Origin: Actinobacteria bacterium 69-20 | Lineage (GTDB): Bacteria > Actinomycetota > Actinomycetes > Mycobacteriales > Nakamurellaceae | Assembly: GCA_001897425.1 (NCBI GenBank) | Contig: MKSW01000001.1 | Location: 62,001 to 126,000, forward strand | DNA length: 64,000 nucleotides | Reading direction: 5' to 3' | In this document: one piece after another, positions 42,271 through 51,080 of the stretch | How positions within the stretch are numbered: position 1 is the stretch's first letter | How the letters are laid out: each line of letters opens with the position of its first letter | The notes under the pieces: generated by a model | The model's input: only the letters and a program-made list of their open reading frames with translations | What the model was told of the DNA's origin: nothing | The model's database searches: none | Program-made: the position numbers and the translations under genes

Positions 42271-43044
42271 GTGACGGACGTTCCGAAACTCGCCGCGTCG
42301 AGCGTGAGCTGCCGTTTCGGCGACGTTCTCGCGGTGGACGACGTGTCGCTGACCGTCGACCGCGGCGAGTTCGTGTCCATCGTCGGCCCGTCCGGGTGCG
42401 GCAAATCCACGCTCTTCAACGTCATCTCGGGATTACAACGCCCCACCACCGGCGGCATCGCGATCGACGGCGTCGACGTCACCGGCGAAACCGGCCACGT
42501 GGGATACATGCTGCAGAAGGATCTGCTGCTGCCCTGGCGGACGGTGATCGGCAATATCGTGCTCGGCGCGTCGCTCACCCGCGGCGCCACCCGGAACGAT
42601 CGCGCGGAGGCGGCAAGGCTCGCGTCCCGGTACGGACTCGGGCAGTTCCTGAACCACTATCCGCACGCGCTGTCCGGCGGGATGCGGCAGCGGGTCGCCT
42701 TCATGCGGACGCTCGCGCTCGGCCAGGACGTGCTGCTGCTCGACGAGCCGTTCGGCGCCCTCGACTCGCAGACCAGGCTCGACATGCAGATGTGGCTGCT
42801 GTCGGTGTGCCGGGACCTGAACGCGACCATCCTGTTCGTGACGCACGACGTCGACGAGGCGATCTTTCTGGCGGACCGGGTGATCGTGATGTCCGCGCGC
42901 CCGGGGCGCATCGCGCGCGAGCTGCCCGTGGGCCTGCCGCGGCCGCGCACCGTCGACACGTTGACCACGGTGATGTTCATCGACATCAAACGTGAGGTGC
43001 AGGCCGCATTGGGGCACGCTGAAGCCGGGCGGTCGGCCCGATGA
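42271..43044 (+). CDS. ABC importer ATP-binding protein (NrtD/SsuB/TauB class)
   Basis: 257 residues from GTG 42271. Walker A is GPSGCGKST, the Q-loop is MLQKDLLLPWRTV, the signature is LSGGMRQRVAFMRTLA, Walker B is VLLLDEPFGALD and the switch is VTHDVDEAIFLADRV. Together with the permease and binding protein that follow, it forms a nitrate/sulfonate/pyrimidine-precursor-type importer. Its stop overlaps the permease start by ATGA. The gap 42035-42270 shows no gene, only a short direct repeat (GGGACAGGCTGCCGG twice). Confidence 0.9.
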   Translation: MTDVPKLAASSVSCRFGDVLAVDDVSLTVDRGEFVSIVGPSGCGKSTLFNVISGLQRPTTGGIAIDGVDVTGETGHVGYMLQKDLLLPWRTVIGNIVLGASLTRGATRNDRAEAARLASRYGLGQFLNHYPHALSGGMRQRVAFMRTLALGQDVLLLDEPFGALDSQTRLDMQMWLLSVCRDLNATILFVTHDVDEAIFLADRVIVMSARPGRIARELPVGLPRPRTVDTLTTVMFIDIKREVQAALGHAEAGRSAR

Positions 43045-43964
43045 CGACGTCCCCCGCACGGCCGCGGCGCGGTGGCGTCGCTCGCGCCCTCGGCCTCCTC
43101 GCGCTCCCGATCGCCGGCCTCGCGATCATCGCCGTCATCTGGAACATCGTCATCTGGGTGTTCGACCTCAAACCGTTCGTCCTACCCACGCCGCAGGCCG
43201 CGGTCCGCGCGATCGGCATGAACTGGTCGACCCTCGCACCGCTGACCGCGCAGACCGTGCTGGAGACGGTCTACGGTTTTTTGATCGGCGCGGCCCTCGG
43301 GTTCGTGCTGGCGGTGATCATGTCCGCGATGAAGTTCCTGCAGCGGCTGATCTTCCCGACTTTGATTACCTCGCAAGCGGTTCCGATCGTGGCGATCGCG
43401 GCGCCGCTGGTGATCCTGTTCGGCTTCGGCATGCTGCCCAAGCTGATCATCGTGGCGTGGATCGTATTCTTCCCGGTCGCCGTGAACGTGCTGGACGGGC
43501 TCGCGCACGTCGATCCGGACCTGGTCCGGCTGTCCCGGGTGACCGGGGCGCGGCGGGTCCGCGAGTTCCTGATGATCCGGCTTCCCGCGACGCTCAGCCC
43601 GCTGTTCTCCGGCCTGAAGATCGGCGCCACCTACGCCGTCACGGGCGCGGTGATCGGGGAGTGGACGGGGACGCTCACCCCCGGGCTCGGCACGCAACTG
43701 CTCAAGGTCAACGCCTCGTTCAAAACCGATGTGGTCTACGGCGTCACGTTCCTGCTCACCGCGATCGGCGTGCTGTCGTTCCTGATAGTGATGGCCGTGG
43801 AAGCGATCTCGACGCCGTGGACCCGCCGGACTACCGCCTGGCGCGGTTTCCGCGGGGCCGTCGACGGATATGACGGCGCTGTCGGCTCCGGGATGTCGCC
43901 CGCTCGCGCGGACGGCGCCCGCACCGGGCGGCAGACCGCCGGCGAGCAGGACCGGGGACAATAG
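43041..43964 (+). CDS. ABC importer permease (SsuC/TauC class)
   Basis: 307 residues with six helices and the EAA loop DPDLVRLSRVTGARRVREFL, followed by IRLPATLSPLFSGLKIGATY. The C-terminal 45 residues are hydrophilic and likely disordered. It is encoded between the ATPase and the binding lipoprotein and forms the membrane channel of this importer. Confidence 0.9.
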   Translation: MTTSPARPRRGGVARALGLLALPIAGLAIIAVIWNIVIWVFDLKPFVLPTPQAAVRAIGMNWSTLAPLTAQTVLETVYGFLIGAALGFVLAVIMSAMKFLQRLIFPTLITSQAVPIVAIAAPLVILFGFGMLPKLIIVAWIVFFPVAVNVLDGLAHVDPDLVRLSRVTGARRVREFLMIRLPATLSPLFSGLKIGATYAVTGAVIGEWTGTLTPGLGTQLLKVNASFKTDVVYGVTFLLTAIGVLSFLIVMAVEAISTPWTRRTTAWRGFRGAVDGYDGAVGSGMSPARADGARTGRQTAGEQDRGQ

Positions 43965-44016
43965 GACGGCGGGAGCCGAGCGCCCGTATCCGGGCGTCAC
44001 AACGGGAGGAATGACA

Positions 44017-45072
44017 ATGATCAGGTTCCAGCGCAGCGCCCGCACGGCCGCTGTGATCGTGACGGCGGTCGCCGGGCTGGCGCTGAGCGCGTGCGGTTCG
44101 TCGAGCGGCACAACCGGCGGGCCATCGAGCAGCTCATCGAGCGAGACGCAGACCTCCGCCGCCGTCACTAAGCACACCGTCTCGCTGGTCTACGACTGGT
44201 CCGGCGTCGACTTCGAGGCCGTTCCGCTCGCAGTCGCGAAGGCCGAGGGCATGTTCGACAAGTACGGGATCGACCTGAAGCTCATCCTGCCGCCGGACGA
44301 CTCCACCACCGTGAAGCTGCTCGGCTCCGGCCAGGGCGACATCGGATTCGCGACCACCGCGGACGTCGTCATCACCCGCGGGCAGGGCGCCGATGTGGTG
44401 TCGATCGGCAACTACTCGCAGTCGAACAACTGGGGCCTGATCGCCCGGCCGGGGGAGACCATCAACCTCACGGAGCTCAAGGGCAAGAGCATCGGCGTCT
44501 TCTCCGACAACTGGACGCAGGCGATGATGCCGTTCGTGCTCAAGGCGGCCGGGCTCACGGCAAACGACGTGCACCAGGTCACGTTCCAGGGCGACGACGT
44601 CGCGCCGCTGCTCGCGAACAAGCTCGATCTCACCACGAACACCGCGAACTTCGCGGTCGCCCAGGTGCAGGAGGCCACCGGCAAGAAGCCCACGGTGATG
44701 CTCGCCAAAGAGTTCGACGCGCCCGATGTGCCGATCTGGGTTTATGTGGCCGGTCAGAAGTGGTTGGACGCGAATGGCGACACCGCCAAGGCCTTCCTCG
44801 CCGCGATCAAGGAAGCCACCCAGTGGGCGATCGACAATCCGGAAAAGGCCGTCAACGATTTCGAGAAGATCTATCCGGACAACGGTTCGTCCCACACGTA
44901 CAACCTGACCGGCTGGGAGTCGACCGCCGCGGTGATGAGCGGGCCGGACGGGCTGCTCACCCAGCGCGCGTCGCAGTGGTCGGACCTGACCAGCGCGCTG
45001 CACGCGGTCGGCGAACTCGATAAGGTCGCGGACCCGTCCACCTATTACACGAACGCCTACCTGCCGAACTGA
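44017..45072 (+). CDS. ABC importer substrate-binding lipoprotein (NMT1/SsuA-like)
   Basis: 351 residues. ATG 44017 lies 6 bp after GGGAGGA, whereas ATG 44011 directly abuts it and is less likely. Lipobox: VAGLALSACGSS. The mature domain (TVSLVYDWSGVDFEAVPLAV, AKAEGMFDKYGIDLKLILPP, GQGDIGFATTADVVITRGQG) is the NMT1/THI5-like periplasmic fold that binds pyrimidine precursors, sulfonates or nitrate-like anions. Which of these cannot be told. No TPP riboswitch is evident upstream. Confidence 0.87.
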   Translation: MIRFQRSARTAAVIVTAVAGLALSACGSSSGTTGGPSSSSSSETQTSAAVTKHTVSLVYDWSGVDFEAVPLAVAKAEGMFDKYGIDLKLILPPDDSTTVKLLGSGQGDIGFATTADVVITRGQGADVVSIGNYSQSNNWGLIARPGETINLTELKGKSIGVFSDNWTQAMMPFVLKAAGLTANDVHQVTFQGDDVAPLLANKLDLTTNTANFAVAQVQEATGKKPTVMLAKEFDAPDVPIWVYVAGQKWLDANGDTAKAFLAAIKEATQWAIDNPEKAVNDFEKIYPDNGSSHTYNLTGWESTAAVMSGPDGLLTQRASQWSDLTSALHAVGELDKVADPSTYYTNAYLPN

Positions 45073-45135
45073 GGCGCGGACCGAGTTCCCGGTGGAGTCA
45101 CCCCCACCGGGAACTCGGGCGGCAGTCCCGGAACA
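45068..45135 (+). repeat. Terminator-bearing repeat, left copy
   Basis: ACTGAGGCGCGGACCGAGTT and the following bases through GGCAGTCCCGGAACA recur at 48304-48371. The first 28 bp are identical, the loop differs, and the last 15 bp are identical. The two copies bracket the hydrolase-MFS-MarR cassette and an alr fragment. Confidence 0.75.
45081..45118 (+). terminator. Terminator of the ABC importer operon
   Basis: CCGAGTTCCCGGTGG and CCACCGGGAACTCGG form a perfect 15-bp stem with an 8-nt loop, 9 bp after the binding-protein stop. Confidence 0.8.
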
Positions 45136-45147
45136 CCTGCGAGCGGG

Positions 45148-46146
45148 TCAGCCTTTCGTCTCGTCGGTCCGAGTGAGAGCGCGTCTGAGGAACTCGTCCT
45201 GCACCGCGCGGGCGATGCGGGACACGGCGGCATCAGGCACCTGGTTTTCGAATCCGTGGAAGCCGCCGCCCCATACGTGAAGGTCGACGCTGACGCCATG
45301 TGCCGACAGCCTGCCCGCGTATTCGAGAGTCTCGTCCCGGAAGGTGTCGGCGGAACCCGTGTCGAGATACGTCCGGGGCAGCCCGGTGAGATCCGCAGCT
45401 CGTGCCGGCGCGGCGTAGGGCGACGCTTCGCCCTGCCCTCCGAGGTACGCGGCCCAGCCGAATGCGTTCTCGTTCCGGTCCCAGACGCCCTCGCCGTCGA
45501 GCATCTGGCTGCTGTGCGTCTGCATCCGGTCGTCCAGCATCGGCCGGAGCAGCACCTGATGGGTCAGGGCGGGGAACCCTCGGTCCCGCGCGAGGAGCGC
45601 GATTCCAGCGGCGAGCCCTGCTCCCGCACTGACGCCCATCACGATGATCCGGTCGGGGTCGGCGCCGAGCTCCTGAGCATTCCGTGCGACCCAGACCAGG
45701 CCCGCGTAGCAGTCGTCGACCTGTGTGGGATAGGGATACTCGGGGGCGAGCCGGTACTCGACGGACACGACAACGGCCGATCCATCGGCCGCATGAGGCA
45801 CGAGAGTGTCGATTCCCGCGTAGCGGTCGCCCAGCACCATACCGCCGCCGTGCATGTAGTAGATCGCGGGCAGCGGCAGCGATCCACCCGACGGCCGAAG
45901 AACTGTCAAATGCACGTCCGGGGCGCCGTCGGGTCCCGGGACGTCGAGCTCGTGCACCGTGACGGCACCGCCGGCGGTGAGGTCGAGGGCCGCCCCGGAC
46001 GCTTGAGCGTCTGCGTAGCGGCGACGCTTGAGAGCCAGCGTCTCCGCCGACACCCGCGGCTCGGTCGCGGTGAGGTTCTCGAGTGCGGAGACGAGGTCGG
46101 GGTCGAAAGGCGGCCTGCGGGTCGCGGGAGATGAGGTACGAGTCAT
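45148..46146 (-). CDS. Alpha/beta-hydrolase, hormone-sensitive-lipase family
   Basis: 332 residues from ATG 46146. The oxyanion-hole motif is YYMHGGGMVLGDRYAG, the nucleophile elbow GVSAGAG, and the late Asp and His lie in YLDTGSADTFRDETLEYAGR and GGGFHGFEN. The YRLAPEYPYP signature is typical of bacterial HSL esterases, which hydrolyse short acyl esters. It precedes no gene in its own direction. It lies 43 bp downstream of the MFS exporter on the same strand and may be co-transcribed with it under MarR control. Confidence 0.9.
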   Translation of the reverse strand: MTRTSSPATRRPPFDPDLVSALENLTATEPRVSAETLALKRRRYADAQASGAALDLTAGGAVTVHELDVPGPDGAPDVHLTVLRPSGGSLPLPAIYYMHGGGMVLGDRYAGIDTLVPHAADGSAVVVSVEYRLAPEYPYPTQVDDCYAGLVWVARNAQELGADPDRIIVMGVSAGAGLAAGIALLARDRGFPALTHQVLLRPMLDDRMQTHSSQMLDGEGVWDRNENAFGWAAYLGGQGEASPYAAPARAADLTGLPRTYLDTGSADTFRDETLEYAGRLSAHGVSVDLHVWGGGFHGFENQVPDAAVSRIARAVQDEFLRRALTRTDETKG

Positions 46147-46189
46147 GGCGGGGTCTTCTTTCAACAGTGATGGACGGTGCCGGCGGGAT

Positions 46190-47413
46190 CTAGTGCGCGG
46201 GGTGGGTGTGCCGGTCTCGGCCGGCGAACCACCCGACGATCATCTGCACCACGGCCACTACCAGTGCGAGCAACACGGGGGCCTGCCAGGCGTTGGTGTG
46301 CTGCAACAGGAACCCCGCGAGGATCGGCCCCAGCATCGCCAACGCGTATCCTACGGACTGGGCCATCCCGGACAGCCGGCCCGCGTCGGAGTGGTTCCTC
46401 GCGCGTGCGGCGATGAACGTCAATCCGACCACCAGCGCGGCTCCGGCGCTCAGACCGGAGAGGATCGCCCACAAGGGCACCAGCGCGGGGACAACGAGGA
46501 ACCCGGCCATCGCCACGATCATGGTGACGGTGACGTAGGTCGCCACTGCTCGTAGATCCGCGCGTCCGCGCATCGCCAGGGGGATCAGCAGGCCGGAGAC
46601 GATGGCTGCCGCTTGCACCAGGAACAGGTGCCACCCTCCCGCGATCGCGCTTTGGCCGGTGCGCACCTCCACGGTCGGCAGCCAGGTCATGAGCAGGTAG
46701 AAGTTCGCCATCTGCGCGCCGAAGAACAAGGCGACCTGCCACGCGACCGCGGAGCGCCACATGGATCCGGCCGAGGGTGTTGAAACGGAACTCGACGCGG
46801 CGACGTGGCGTCGCAAGCGAGGCGCCCAGACCACGATGCCGATCAGCGAGATGACCGCCCCGGCACCGACGGCGATCCGCCAGCCGAATTGCTCACCGAT
46901 GGGCAGGGCGATCCCGGAGGCGAGGGCGGCGAACCCGCTGAGCACCGCAACGTAGGCGCCGGTGTAGGCGGCGACACGATCCGGGAAGTCGCGCTTCACG
47001 ATCATCGGAAGCAGCACGTTCCCGACCGCGATCGCGGCGCCGATGATCGCTGTCCCGACCCACAGCCAGCCGCCCCAACCGGGCAGGGACCGGAGCACTG
47101 TCGCGGCGGTGAGCACGACCAGCGCGAGCAGGACCGTCCGCTCGGTCCCTATCCGTCGAGAAAGGATGTGCACCAGCGGTGAGACGACCGCGAACGAAGC
47201 AAGCGGGATCGCCCCCAGCAGGCCCAGCAACGATGCACTGTGATGGGTGTCGGCTTTGATCAGACTGAGCACCGGTCCGACGGAGGTGATCGCCGCTCGA
47301 AGCGACGCGGCGACGATGAGCACGGTGACCAGGAGGTAAACCGCGGACATCGGTCTCGACACGGTTCCGGCCTGATCGTGCACGCCGATCCGCACTGGTG
47401 AGGTGGTGGTCAT
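46190..47413 (-). CDS. MFS transporter, CynX/NimT-like
   Basis: 407 residues with 12 helices. It begins MSAVYLLVTVLIVAASLRAA, followed by TSVGPVLSLIKADTHHSASL, a pattern of the CynX/NimT (cyanate/2-nitroimidazole) subfamily. The central loop RLRRHVAASSSVSTPSAGSM links the halves. It is divergently transcribed from the MarR regulator at 47545. The two promoters overlap, so this exporter is probably derepressed by a MarR ligand. Confidence 0.87.
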   Translation of the reverse strand: MTTTSPVRIGVHDQAGTVSRPMSAVYLLVTVLIVAASLRAAITSVGPVLSLIKADTHHSASLLGLLGAIPLASFAVVSPLVHILSRRIGTERTVLLALVVLTAATVLRSLPGWGGWLWVGTAIIGAAIAVGNVLLPMIVKRDFPDRVAAYTGAYVAVLSGFAALASGIALPIGEQFGWRIAVGAGAVISLIGIVVWAPRLRRHVAASSSVSTPSAGSMWRSAVAWQVALFFGAQMANFYLLMTWLPTVEVRTGQSAIAGGWHLFLVQAAAIVSGLLIPLAMRGRADLRAVATYVTVTMIVAMAGFLVVPALVPLWAILSGLSAGAALVVGLTFIAARARNHSDAGRLSGMAQSVGYALAMLGPILAGFLLQHTNAWQAPVLLALVVAVVQMIVGWFAGRDRHTHPAH

Positions 47414-47460
47414 GGATGCTCCGAATCTCTCGTGATGATGGAGGGTCTGCCGGTTGAACC

Positions 47461-47533
47461 TTGATAGTCAACCTGTTGACAGTATGCGCGGATGTTCTTA
47501 TGAAGTCAAGTGGTTGACTATCAAGTGGTTGAC
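47461..47533. promoter_or_regulatory. Overlapping divergent promoters and MarR operator
   Basis: The perfect inverted repeat TTGATAGTCAACC (47461-47473)/GGTTGACTATCAA (47512-47524) brackets two face-to-face promoters. Plus strand: -35 TTGACA 47476-47481 and -10 TATGAA 47499-47504, 17 bp apart. Minus strand: -35 TTGACT 47504-47509 and -10 CATACT 47481-47486, 17 bp apart. The direct repeat TCAAGTGGTTGAC (47506-47518 and 47521-47533) overlaps the right arm. Confidence 0.7.
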
Positions 47534-47544
47534 CAACAGGTAGA

Positions 47545-47997
47545 GTGGAACCTGTGGTCGATGAGCAGAAGCCCCCGGACGTGCGGGGCAGGCGCCCACT
47601 GTCTTCGGTGCTGCGTCACGCCGAGATGCTCTTCGTCGCTGAATTCGAGGAGCGCATCGCCGCGTCCGACTTCGCGGATCTGTCCCTCGCGCACGCGGCC
47701 AACGTGCTGCGCTTCCTCTACCGCGGGCCACAGCGCGCAAGCCAGTTCATCGGCTCCTGTGGCGTCAGCAAGCAGGCGGTGAGCCTGCAGATCGCGCAAC
47801 TCGAGAAGCGCGGCTACATCACATCGGCTCCCGACCCGCAGGATCAGCGGGCTCGCATCCTTGCGCTGACCGAGCGCGGAGAAGCAGCGGAGGCCGAGGT
47901 CCAGCGGATCTTTGTGGCGATCGAGAAGACATGGACCAAGCACTTGGGCGCAGAAGACGCGAAAGCACTACGCCGCATCCTGGAAAAGCTTCCCTAA
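47545..47997 (+). CDS. MarR-family regulator
   Basis: 150 residues from GTG 47545; GTG 47554 is an alternative. The winged helix is LSLAHAANVLRFLYRGPQRA, SQFIGSCGVSKQAVSLQIAQ, LEKRGYITSAPDPQDQRARI. It controls the divergent MFS-hydrolase pair through the symmetric operator between them. The 13-bp repeat overlaps both promoters. Confidence 0.88.
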   Translation: MEPVVDEQKPPDVRGRRPLSSVLRHAEMLFVAEFEERIAASDFADLSLAHAANVLRFLYRGPQRASQFIGSCGVSKQAVSLQIAQLEKRGYITSAPDPQDQRARILALTERGEAAEAEVQRIFVAIEKTWTKHLGAEDAKALRRILEKLP

Positions 47998-48088
47998 CCC
48001 GCCGGCCCCGGCGACCGCCGAACGTGCACTTTCTGGCGCCCACCTTGCGGAATTGCCATCGACCTTGCACTTGTTCAGCGTCCCCGCC

Positions 48089-48303
48089 CGACCGTCTCGC
48101 CCACCGCAGCCGGCCGGAGACCGACGGCGCGCCGTCGACAACATCGGCGCGCACCGACCAGCCCGGCCGCCGCGTCGACGCGACCGTTCCCGCGCATGAC
48201 GGTCGCCGCGCCGCACCGGCTTCACGCAGCCCGCCTTGAGCTGGCTCAATCCGGTAGACGCTGATATGACGCAGGCCATGGCGGCGCAGATCGGACTTGC
48301 CGT
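48089..48303 (+). pseudogene. Alanine racemase gene fragment with internal deletion
   Basis: 48089-48213 matches the 5' part of alr (from 52569) and 48214-48303 matches 52894-52983, so about 200 bp are missing. The junction falls in GCCGCGCCG, which occurs at both deletion ends in the intact gene. This suggests slippage or recombination between short direct repeats. The match ends at CTTGCCGTA and runs straight into the terminator repeat. The preceding 48001-48088 shows no gene. Confidence 0.8.
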
Positions 48304-48371
48304 ACTGAGGCGCGGACCGAGTTCCCGGTGGGGGAAACCCCACCGGAAACCGGGGTGGCAGTCCCGGAACA
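48304..48371 (+). repeat. Terminator-bearing repeat, right copy
   Basis: A copy of 45068-45135. Its own hairpin is CCGGTGGGG-GAAA-CCCCACCGG, a perfect 9-bp stem with a GAAA loop. It closes the cassette that begins after 45135 and lies upstream of the membrane protein gene at 48424. Confidence 0.75.
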
Positions 48372-48423
48372 TTCGGGAGTTAGCCGGATGGTTCGGCAGC
48401 CCCGGCGCTGACAGCGTCGAGGC

Positions 48424-49098
48424 ATGGCGATCTGCACACTCAGGCCGGCCCTCACCGCCACCGCGGCGTTCGCGGTGCTGCAGCTGATGGGGCTCGGCAG
48501 CCTGGATCCGATGCGCAGCACGGTGTCCGACCTCTTCTACGTGCCCGGCGGCGTCCTGTTGTTCACCGTGGCCGTCGGATGTCTGCTCGCGAGCACTACG
48601 TCATGGGCGCGGGCGCTCTCTCACGCGCACCGCCGCCTGCCCGCCGCGCTGGTGTGGGTCGCGGGCGCTGCACTCGTGCTGGTCGCGCTCTTCCCGACGG
48701 ATCCACCCGGCACGGCCGCGATGAGCCTCTCGGCGTCCATCCATCGCTACGCGGCCGCGGCGGTCTTCGCTGCGGTGCCGTTGGCGGGCTGGATCTGCGC
48801 GCGGTCACTGCATGAGCCGGCCGCCCGGGCCATGCGCTGGCTGGTGGCCGCGTCCGCCCTCGTCGGCGCGCTCGCGATCGCCGGCCGGCTGGGGACCGCG
48901 GCACCGCGGCAGTGGCAGCCCGCGCTGCAGGCCCTCCACGATGTGAGCGGCGGGGTGGAGCGTGTCCAGCTGGTGCTGCTGGTGGTGGTCCTCGTGATCG
49001 GCGCCCTGCTGGTCGCGCCGCGTCCCCCGGTCGCCGGCACGATCCGGGGTCTAGCCCCACTGCCGGCGGTGCAGGCATCGTCCACAATGACCGGGTGA
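48424..49098 (+). CDS. DUF998-like membrane protein
   Basis: 224 residues with about six helices, e.g. PGGVLLFTVAVGCLLASTTS, LPAALVWVAGAALVLVALFP and VQLVLLVVVLVIGALLVAPR. The first loop includes STVSDLFYVPGG, and SIHRYAAAAVF appears mid-protein, both common in DUF998 proteins. Its stop overlaps a sensor kinase start by 4 bp (GTGA), and the two may work together in signal sensing. No enzymatic motif is seen. Confidence 0.72.
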   Translation: MAICTLRPALTATAAFAVLQLMGLGSLDPMRSTVSDLFYVPGGVLLFTVAVGCLLASTTSWARALSHAHRRLPAALVWVAGAALVLVALFPTDPPGTAAMSLSASIHRYAAAAVFAAVPLAGWICARSLHEPAARAMRWLVAASALVGALAIAGRLGTAAPRQWQPALQALHDVSGGVERVQLVLLVVVLVIGALLVAPRPPVAGTIRGLAPLPAVQASSTMTG

Positions 49099-50297
49099 GC
49101 ATGACCGTTCCCATCGACGCGGCCGCCGCCGTCGGTCCCCCTACTGCCGCGACAGCACCGCCAATGGTGTCGAGCCCGCCTGCGCCCACGCCGGGGCTGC
49201 CCACGCAGTTCCTGTGGTGCTGGGTCCTCGTGCTGTTGATCGCCCCGACCGCGCTGGCGGTCGCGCTGCTGCTCGCCGGCGCGGGCTCCGCAATCGTGTG
49301 GATCGGGCTGCCGCTGTGGCTCATCGCCGTGGGATACCTGCGGCTGCTCACCCGCGCCTATCGCTCCGTCGCCGGGCGCATCCTCGGCGAACGGTTCACC
49401 GCCGACTACCTGCCGATGCCGAGCGGCAACCTGTTCGTCCGGCTACGCACGGCTATGGTCGACCCGGCCCGCTGGCGCGACGTCGCCTACGCCTTCTTCG
49501 CCGTGACACTCGGTGCCTCGCTGTCGATCTCGGCGCTGGCAACCTTCATCATCTTCCCGATCGGCTACTGGCTCTCGCCGCTGCTGCTGCGGCTGTGGGC
49601 CGCCGCGACCCGGGCCATCATCGGGCCGACCGGTGAGGCCGCGCTGCACCGGCGCATCGGCACCCTGGAGGAGGCCCGCACCGAAACCCTCGACCATTCC
49701 GCGGCCGAGTTGCGCCGCATCGAACGCGACCTGCACGACGGCGCCCAGGCCCATCTCGTCGCGCTCGGCATGAACCTCGGCATGGCCGAAGAGCTCATGC
49801 CGCGCGACCCACAGGCTGCCCGCGCGCTCATCGCCGACGCCCGCGAGTCCTCCCGCGCCGCACTCGCCGAGCTGCGATCGCTGGTGCGCGGCATCCACCC
49901 GCCGGTGCTTGCCGATCGGGGCCTCGCCGGTGCCGTCCAGGCGCTCGCCTTGGCACAGCCGCACCCGGTCGAGGTCGACGTCCAGCTGCCGGATCGACCA
50001 CCGGCCCCGCTCGAGTCCGCCATGTACTTTGCGATCGCCGAGGCGCTCACCAACTCCGCGAAACACGCGTGCGCGCGCGGCGGTTGGGTCTGGGTGCGAC
50101 ACGAGCAGGCGACGCTCACCGCGATGGTCGGTGACGACGGCGTCGGTGGTGCCCAGATGGTTCCCGGCGGCGGACTCGCCGGTGTCCAGCGGCGGATGGC
50201 CGCATTCGACGGAACGGTGACCGTGTCCAGCCCGGCCGGCGGCCCGACCATCGTCACGATCGGTGCACCGTGCGCGAGCGGTGGGGCGGGCCGATAG
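49095..50297 (+). CDS. NarL-type sensor histidine kinase
   Basis: 400 residues from GTG 49095 (overlapping GTGA; ATG 49101 is possible). Two pairs of membrane helices in the first 190 residues surround a short soluble loop (a DUF1707/sensor-like region). The HisKA_3 box ELRRIERDLHDGAQAHLVAL holds H214. The ATPase domain has IAEALTNSAKHA and VGDDGVGGA. It phosphorylates the regulator at 50348. The adjoining DUF998-like protein may be an accessory sensor. Confidence 0.9.
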   Translation: MSMTVPIDAAAAVGPPTAATAPPMVSSPPAPTPGLPTQFLWCWVLVLLIAPTALAVALLLAGAGSAIVWIGLPLWLIAVGYLRLLTRAYRSVAGRILGERFTADYLPMPSGNLFVRLRTAMVDPARWRDVAYAFFAVTLGASLSISALATFIIFPIGYWLSPLLLRLWAAATRAIIGPTGEAALHRRIGTLEEARTETLDHSAAELRRIERDLHDGAQAHLVALGMNLGMAEELMPRDPQAARALIADARESSRAALAELRSLVRGIHPPVLADRGLAGAVQALALAQPHPVEVDVQLPDRPPAPLESAMYFAIAEALTNSAKHACARGGWVWVRHEQATLTAMVGDDGVGGAQMVPGGGLAGVQRRMAAFDGTVTVSSPAGGPTIVTIGAPCASGGAGR

Positions 50298-50347
50298 CGT
50301 TCCAGTGACGCCGCCCGGCGTCCCGACCGCGATGGGAAGGCCGACAC

Positions 50348-51007
50348 GTGCGCGTCGTACTGGCGGAGGATCTCGCGCTGCTGCGCGACGGGCTCATCCG
50401 GTTGCTGCAGGCGCACGGCATGCAGGTCGTCGAGGCCGTCGACAACGGCCCGGCGCTGCTGCGCGCGCTGACCACCCATCGGCCCGATGTCGCCGTGGTC
50501 GACGTGCGCCTGCCGCCGACGTTCACCGACGAGGGCCTGCGCGCCGCGCTCGCCGCCCGCGAGCAGATCCCCGGCCTGCCGATCTTGGTGTTGAGTCAAT
50601 ACGTCGAGCAGCTCTACGCGCGTGAACTGCTCAGCCAGGGCAGCGGCGGCATCGGCTACCTGCTGAAGGATCGCGTCTCGGATGTCGCCCAGTTCATCGA
50701 GGCGATCCGACGCGTCGCGACGGGCGGCACCGCCATGGATCCCGAGGTGATCAGCCAATTGCTCGTCCGGCACCGGGACAGCTCCCCGGTCACCTCGCTC
50801 ACCCCGCGCGAGAGCGAGGTGCTCGGCTACATGGCAGAGGGGCTGTCCAACGCCGCGATCGCCGCCGCCATGTTCGTCACCGAGAAGGCAGTCGGCAAGC
50901 ACATCGGCTCCATTTTCGGCAAGCTCAACCTCCACCCGCAGGACGACACCAATCGCCGCGTCCTGGCGGTGCTGGCTTTCCTCGACGCCGGTCCGCACCG
51001 ACCATGA
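50348..51007 (+). CDS. NarL/LuxR-family response regulator
   Basis: 219 residues from a GTG start. The receiver has D52 in DVAVVDVRLPP and K in GYLLKDRVSD. The C-terminal HTH is LTPRESEVLGYMAEGLSNAA, IAAAMFVTEKAVGKHIGSIF. It is the partner of the kinase at 49095, 50 bp upstream. The receiver tail (RLPPTFTDEGLRAAL) is the variant typical of the actinobacterial DesR-like/LiaR-like branch. Confidence 0.9.
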   Translation: MRVVLAEDLALLRDGLIRLLQAHGMQVVEAVDNGPALLRALTTHRPDVAVVDVRLPPTFTDEGLRAALAAREQIPGLPILVLSQYVEQLYARELLSQGSGGIGYLLKDRVSDVAQFIEAIRRVATGGTAMDPEVISQLLVRHRDSSPVTSLTPRESEVLGYMAEGLSNAAIAAAMFVTEKAVGKHIGSIFGKLNLHPQDDTNRRVLAVLAFLDAGPHRP

Positions 51008-51080
51008 CGTAGTGATGGGGGATGCCCCAGCCCGTCGCACCGCGCCTGCTGCCCGAGTATCGCCGACAGGCGAGGGTTGT

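Noticed and set aside
45068-48371. Composite transposon
   Set aside because: The flanking repeats are terminators, without transposase genes or inverted ends; recombination fits better.
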